From Acidimicrobiales bacterium (lineage in GTDB: Bacteria > Actinomycetota > Acidimicrobiia > Acidimicrobiales > MedAcidi-G1), in assembly GCA_029242745.1 (NCBI GenBank), contig JAQWTI010000005.1, positions 118,873-182,872 of the forward strand: a stretch of DNA of 64,000 nt, in the 5' to 3' direction. The notes beneath the pieces were generated by a model. That model ran no database searches, was not told where the DNA came from, and saw nothing but the letters and a program-made list of their open reading frames with translations. Both the position numbers and the translations under genes were made by a program. This document shows, piece by piece, positions 60,806 to 64,000 of the stretch (within the stretch, counting starts at the first letter, position 1; every line of letters starts with the position of its first letter).

Positions 60806-61537
60806 GTGGGCCCCGAAACGAACCTCGACTACGACCCGCACGCCTTCCCACCGTTCGCCGTCACTGTCGACATCGTCGTGATGACGATCATCGAAAACGA
60901 CCTACGCGTGCTGCTCATCAGACGTGCTGAGCCACCGTTCCGTGACTGGTGGGCCCTCCCCGGCGGTTTCGTCCGCCCAGACGAGGACCTCGATACTGCC
61001 GCAGTACGAGAACTAGGTGAAGAGACCTCCATTAGCGAAGAAGCGGGGCATCTTGAACAGTTCGGCACCTACGGTCACCCCGACCGTGATCCCAGAATGA
61101 GAGTGGTGTCCGTCGGCTACTGGGCCATCATCCCGGACCTACCTAACCCAAGAGGTGGAAGCGACGCCGCATATGCAGAACTTGTCCCTGTCGCCGAACT
61201 GGAGAGTGGCCGGATACGTCTGGCGTTCGACCATGACCGAATTATCACCGACGCCATCGAAGAAGCCCGATCCTCTCTCGAGGACACCACGATCGCGACC
61301 CGCTTTTGCCCTTCGGAGTTCACCATCACTGATCTCCGAAGGGTTTACGACACCGTTTGGGGCTCCGAAGTCGATCCAGGCAACTTCCAACGCAAAGTCA
61401 AAAAGACCAGTGGCTTTCTTGAACCCGTCAACCAGACCACGAGGTCGGGTGAGAAGGGCGGGCGCCCTGCTGCCCTCTGGACGAAGGGATCTGCCGAGAA
61501 ACTCAGCCCTCCACTCGCTCGACCTAGTCTGAACTAA
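60806..61537 (+). CDS. NrtR-like Nudix/winged-helix transcriptional regulator
   Basis: The 243-residue protein joins a Nudix domain (residues about 18-150) to a C-terminal winged helix (about 165-235, FTITDLRRVYDTVWGSEV, then NFQRKV). This is the layout of NrtR, which senses ADP-ribose and represses NAD-related genes. The Nudix box GGFVRPDEDLDTAAVREL then GEETS keeps the REx2EE acids but has Ser where Gly is usual, as is common in sensor forms. The GTG at 60806 has AAGGGGG 7 bases upstream; earlier in-frame codons lack a ribosome site. It is divergent from the ADP-ribosylglycohydrolase operon. Confidence 0.9.
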   Translation: MGPETNLDYDPHAFPPFAVTVDIVVMTIIENDLRVLLIRRAEPPFRDWWALPGGFVRPDEDLDTAAVRELGEETSISEEAGHLEQFGTYGHPDRDPRMRVVSVGYWAIIPDLPNPRGGSDAAYAELVPVAELESGRIRLAFDHDRIITDAIEEARSSLEDTTIATRFCPSEFTITDLRRVYDTVWGSEVDPGNFQRKVKKTSGFLEPVNQTTRSGEKGGRPAALWTKGSAEKLSPPLARPSLN

Positions 61538-61658
61538 CCGCGGAACTTACCTAATCTATTCCACTAGTTTCGAGTCCGAACTACACCAAAATCCTTTATC
61601 TGTCACCTCAGACTCAAGTCCGCAGGCTTCAAGATGGCCCGGTAGCCTGACGCTTCCA

Positions 61659-61732
<74 letters not shown>

Positions 61733-61739
61733 AGAAACT

Positions 61740-62210
61740 ATGAACACTGGAACCAATTCCACAATCAAGGTGACAGCTAACGAACTCAAGGCAACGTTTA
61801 CTGAGTTCGTACGACGAGCGAACTTTGCAGCGTCGTCGGGAGACTGGACTCCTTGGTCAGAAATGTTCACCAATGACGCCCACTACGTTGAGCCCACCTA
61901 CGGGGAGTTCCGCGGTCGCATAGCCATACATGAATGGATGACGTCAACCATGGAGTCTTCACCTGGCTCCGACATGGTCGGGTTCCCGGTGCATTGGTAT
62001 GTCGTCGACGAACTACGCGAAACTGTGGTGGCCCGGTTCGGCAACCGGCTGCGCGACCCAGGCAACGGCAGCGTTCACGAGCCTTGGAACCTGGCTGTAC
62101 TCACCTGGGGCGGAAACGGACTCTGGTCCGGTGAAACTGATATCTACGACATAACCCACTTCACCCAGGAAGTTTCAGCTTGGATGACCGACCGTGCCGC
62201 CAACTCTTGA
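61740..62210 (+). CDS. SnoaL-like (NTF2-fold) protein
   Basis: The 156-residue protein has the cone-like NTF2/SnoaL pattern: an N-terminal helix TEFVRRANFAASSGDWTPW, the segment EMFTNDAHYVEPTYGEFRG, and a final beta sheet ending ETDIYDITHFTQE. Such proteins are small isomerases, hydrolases or binding proteins. The ATG lies only 9 bases after the tRNA, and the AGGGGC of the tRNA 3' end is the only Shine-Dalgarno-like sequence. A GTG at 61770 is an alternative start. Confidence 0.8.
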   Translation: MNTGTNSTIKVTANELKATFTEFVRRANFAASSGDWTPWSEMFTNDAHYVEPTYGEFRGRIAIHEWMTSTMESSPGSDMVGFPVHWYVVDELRETVVARFGNRLRDPGNGSVHEPWNLAVLTWGGNGLWSGETDIYDITHFTQEVSAWMTDRAANS

Positions 62211-62324
62211 GCCCGCAAAGTTTGAACTCCCACGACACACCACCTGATCGGTTCGAACGAACAAACCCTTAAACACCGCCTCTAGCGCGAAGTGTGAAAC
62301 ACGCCTCTCGATAGGGTGATACCT

Positions 62325-63479
62325 ATGGTTGCTCCTCGGAAAAAGTGGTCCTTCCAATGGAAGGAACTGTACGAGGAGGTCATTACTTCAGGCCTTTGCA
62401 CAGGCTGTGCCGGATGTGTGATTGCCTGCCCGCATGATGTCATCGGTTACGAGCACGAACCAGGAAAATACACCCCATTTCACCTCGAAGATGAGCTAGG
62501 AGCCGATGACTGTGGCCATGGCCAGAAGGGCTGTACATCCTGCACCAGAGCCTGTCCCCGCTTCCGTGACTGGGAAACTGAGGCCGACCAGCACTTGTTC
62601 GCCAGGGCCCGACGCCCAGACGAAATGTCGGGTGTTTACAAGGATGTTCTACTCACCCGAGCCAGCGACTCCACCGTTCACGAGATGGGCCAAGACGGTG
62701 GTTTGGTGTCTGCCATCCTCATCTGGTGCCTCGATAATGGCATCATCGATGGCGCCCTGACCAGCCACCTCGAGCCTGCAGGCCCCGATGGCGCTAGCAC
62801 TTGGAAGGCCATACCCGCAGTAGCCACAGACCGAGAGTCAGTCCTAGCCGGAGCCGGCAGCCGTTATACCTACTCGGCTAACACATTGGCCATGCCTGAG
62901 GCTCTCGACCGAGGTCTCTCATCACTGGCGCTCGTGGGGATGAGCTGCCAGACCTCGATCGGACCGGTGATGTGGCACAGGAAGGTGGGTAAAGCCGGTA
63001 AGCCCATCAAGCTGAACATCGGCCTGTTGTGCTCCAAGTCCTTTGACGACTCTATTTTCGAGGAACTGTTCTGGGCCAAGTACCGCCTCCGACGAGAGGA
63101 GATGGTCAAGATGAACATCAAGGGTGTCTTCCAGATCTGGATGCGGAACGGCGACTACCACGAGATCAACCTCAAGGAGTGTCACGCCTGGACCCGTGAG
63201 GGCTGCACTCATTGTCCGGACTTCGCCGCAGAGCACGCCGACATCTCTACCGGCGGCATCGGCGAGAACAACGACTGGACGCTGACCATCGTGCGAACCG
63301 AACTGGGTCGTCAGGTCATCATGGGGATGCTGGCCGACGGCGTCATCGAGGGCCGGCCGGGCGACAGCGACCCCGGGGCCATCGCCCTCATGCACAAGCT
63401 GGCGGCCAAGAGCCGGGACCGGTGGCCGGAGTGGGCCAATCCGACGGCCCGGGTCGGACTACCCGTCCGGGCAGTCTGA
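62325..63479 (+). CDS. Coenzyme F420 hydrogenase/dehydrogenase beta-subunit (FrhB) family protein
   Basis: The 384-residue iron-sulfur flavoprotein has a 4Fe-4S ferredoxin motif (CTGCAGCVIACP, Cys25, 28, 31, 35) and a second cluster region CGHGQKGCTSCTRACP. The FrhB core follows with MGQDGGLVSAILIWCLDNG, VGMSCQTSIGP and NIGLLCSKSFDD, and the late CTHCPDFAAEHADISTGG. FrhB-family proteins transfer electrons to or from F420. The ATG at 62325 has AGGGTGA at good spacing. With cofC in the window this supports F420 use; the partner is unknown. Confidence 0.92.
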   Translation: MVAPRKKWSFQWKELYEEVITSGLCTGCAGCVIACPHDVIGYEHEPGKYTPFHLEDELGADDCGHGQKGCTSCTRACPRFRDWETEADQHLFARARRPDEMSGVYKDVLLTRASDSTVHEMGQDGGLVSAILIWCLDNGIIDGALTSHLEPAGPDGASTWKAIPAVATDRESVLAGAGSRYTYSANTLAMPEALDRGLSSLALVGMSCQTSIGPVMWHRKVGKAGKPIKLNIGLLCSKSFDDSIFEELFWAKYRLRREEMVKMNIKGVFQIWMRNGDYHEINLKECHAWTREGCTHCPDFAAEHADISTGGIGENNDWTLTIVRTELGRQVIMGMLADGVIEGRPGDSDPGAIALMHKLAAKSRDRWPEWANPTARVGLPVRAV

Positions 63480-63528
63480 AACGAACCGGCTGAGCCTGAA
63501 CGGGCCCGACGGGCCCACGGGGGTCGGG

Positions 63529-63888
63529 TCAGGCGCCGCAGTCGTCAGAGATGTCGACGAACCAGCCGAAGTGCTCAACCAGCATGTCCCGGGTCACGGT
63601 GTCCCGCTGGTCGTCGATGAAGGCGTCCAACTCACGGAACTTCTCGAAGGACACCTCGGACTGGATGCCGTCCAACACGCAGCCACAGAATGCCTTGGCC
63701 TTGACTGAACCCAGGTCGTCGTTGGCCTCCACGCAGGCGGCCACGAACTCGCGCTCCACGAGACCTTCGCCGGATGCGTCGACCTGATCCTCCCAGGACA
63801 CCGGCTCACCGGAGGGCACGCACGCCGTGGCCACCAGGACGACGGCCATCAGGGGCAGGAGGCGACGGATTCGAGAGGAGCTCTTCAC
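63529..63888 (-). CDS. Small putative lipoprotein
   Basis: The 119-residue protein has a basic start, a hydrophobic stretch and the lipobox LVATACVPS with Cys23, so it should be anchored on the outside of the membrane. Four further cysteines (ACVEAND, FCGCVLDG, DDCGA) could form two disulfides. I do not recognise a family. It is convergent with the FrhB-like gene. Confidence 0.75.
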   Translation of the reverse strand: MKSSSRIRRLLPLMAVVLVATACVPSGEPVSWEDQVDASGEGLVEREFVAACVEANDDLGSVKAKAFCGCVLDGIQSEVSFEKFRELDAFIDDQRDTVTRDMLVEHFGWFVDISDDCGA

Positions 63889-63898
63889 GGCCCAGAGG

Positions 63899-64000
63899 CT
63901 ACCGGCGGTCGCCGGCTGACGACCCCGGCCGACCGGCCCCAGCCAACTCGATCGCCCGGACCAGCACGGCGTCGAACATGGGCTCGGTCAGCCGACCGGT
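63899..64000 (-). CDS. C-terminal end of an unidentified gene
   Basis: The complement reads 33 open codons from the right edge to a TAG at 63899, giving TGRLTEPMFDAVLVRAIELA and a Gly/Arg/Ser-rich tail. It ends 10 bases before the lipoprotein gene start. The helix MFDAVLVRAIEL recalls the end of CitE/HpcH-type lyases, but the fragment is too short to name. Confidence 0.5.
   Translation of the reverse strand, partial: TGRLTEPMFDAVLVRAIELAGAGRPGSSAGDRR

Overview
The window looks like the chromosome of a free-living member of the Actinomycetota, most likely an aquatic or marine member of the class Acidimicrobiia. The evidence is: the actinobacterial gene order argS-lysA-hom-thrC-(kinase)-rho-rpmE-prfA-prmC-tsaC; a Rho protein with a long Arg/Gly/Gln-rich insertion; coenzyme F420 genes (cofC and an FrhB-like iron-sulfur protein); two proteins of the mycothiol-dependent maleylpyruvate isomerase fold; PAC2 and DUF3039 proteins; and many acyl-CoA genes. 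GC content is moderately high by eye. Class-level placement is inference.

Layout. Positions 1-7051 hold mixed housekeeping genes: a cut-off serine hydrolase, an Nfu-like protein, rnhB, gpsA, cofC and an ABC-2 exporter pair. Positions 7137-19517 hold single metabolic genes: an HD-domain protein, a cytochrome P450, an SDR, a Nudix hydrolase, a SulP transporter, an arylsulfatase beside an MFS carrier, PAC2 and an MDMPI-fold protein. Positions 19534-26899 form a divergent acyl-CoA degradation locus. On one side are a thiolase and an HMG-CoA-synthase-like/OB-fold fusion; on the other are two acyl-CoA dehydrogenases, a CoA-transferase and two hotdog dehydratase halves. Two identical TetR-type palindromes lie between the sides. 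Positions 26931-34773 hold msrA, a DsbA-like isomerase, an acyl-CoA ligase, a flavin-dependent monooxygenase, a TetR regulator and an FMN 2-hydroxy-acid oxidase.

Positions 34798-48745 are a long leftward block of essential genes (argS to DUF3039). In it an ApgM/alkaline-phosphatase-fold protein sits exactly where thrB is expected, so it is the likely homoserine kinase. Positions 48838-55697 hold a DddP-like M24 protein that lacks the reported catalytic aspartate, an EamA exporter, a PhnD-PhnC-PhnE-PhnE importer and a ROK kinase that lacks the usual zinc cysteines.

The most unusual region is 56511-61537, between a dienelactone hydrolase gene and a tRNA-Arg(CCG) gene. An NrtR-like Nudix/winged-helix regulator is divergent from an operon of: an ADP-ribosylglycohydrolase-vWA fusion; a 245-bp spacer with three strong hairpins; a Cys-rich 90-residue protein; a 46-residue basic protein; an 82-residue membrane protein; and a tyrosine-phosphatase/ADP-ribosylglycohydrolase fusion. 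The small genes are chained by ATGA and GTGA stop-start overlaps, which argues that they are real. Together they look like an ADP-ribose/NAD-linked stress or conflict system that I cannot match to a named one. After the tRNA come a SnoaL-like protein, an FrhB-family F420 protein, a small lipoprotein and the tail of one more gene.
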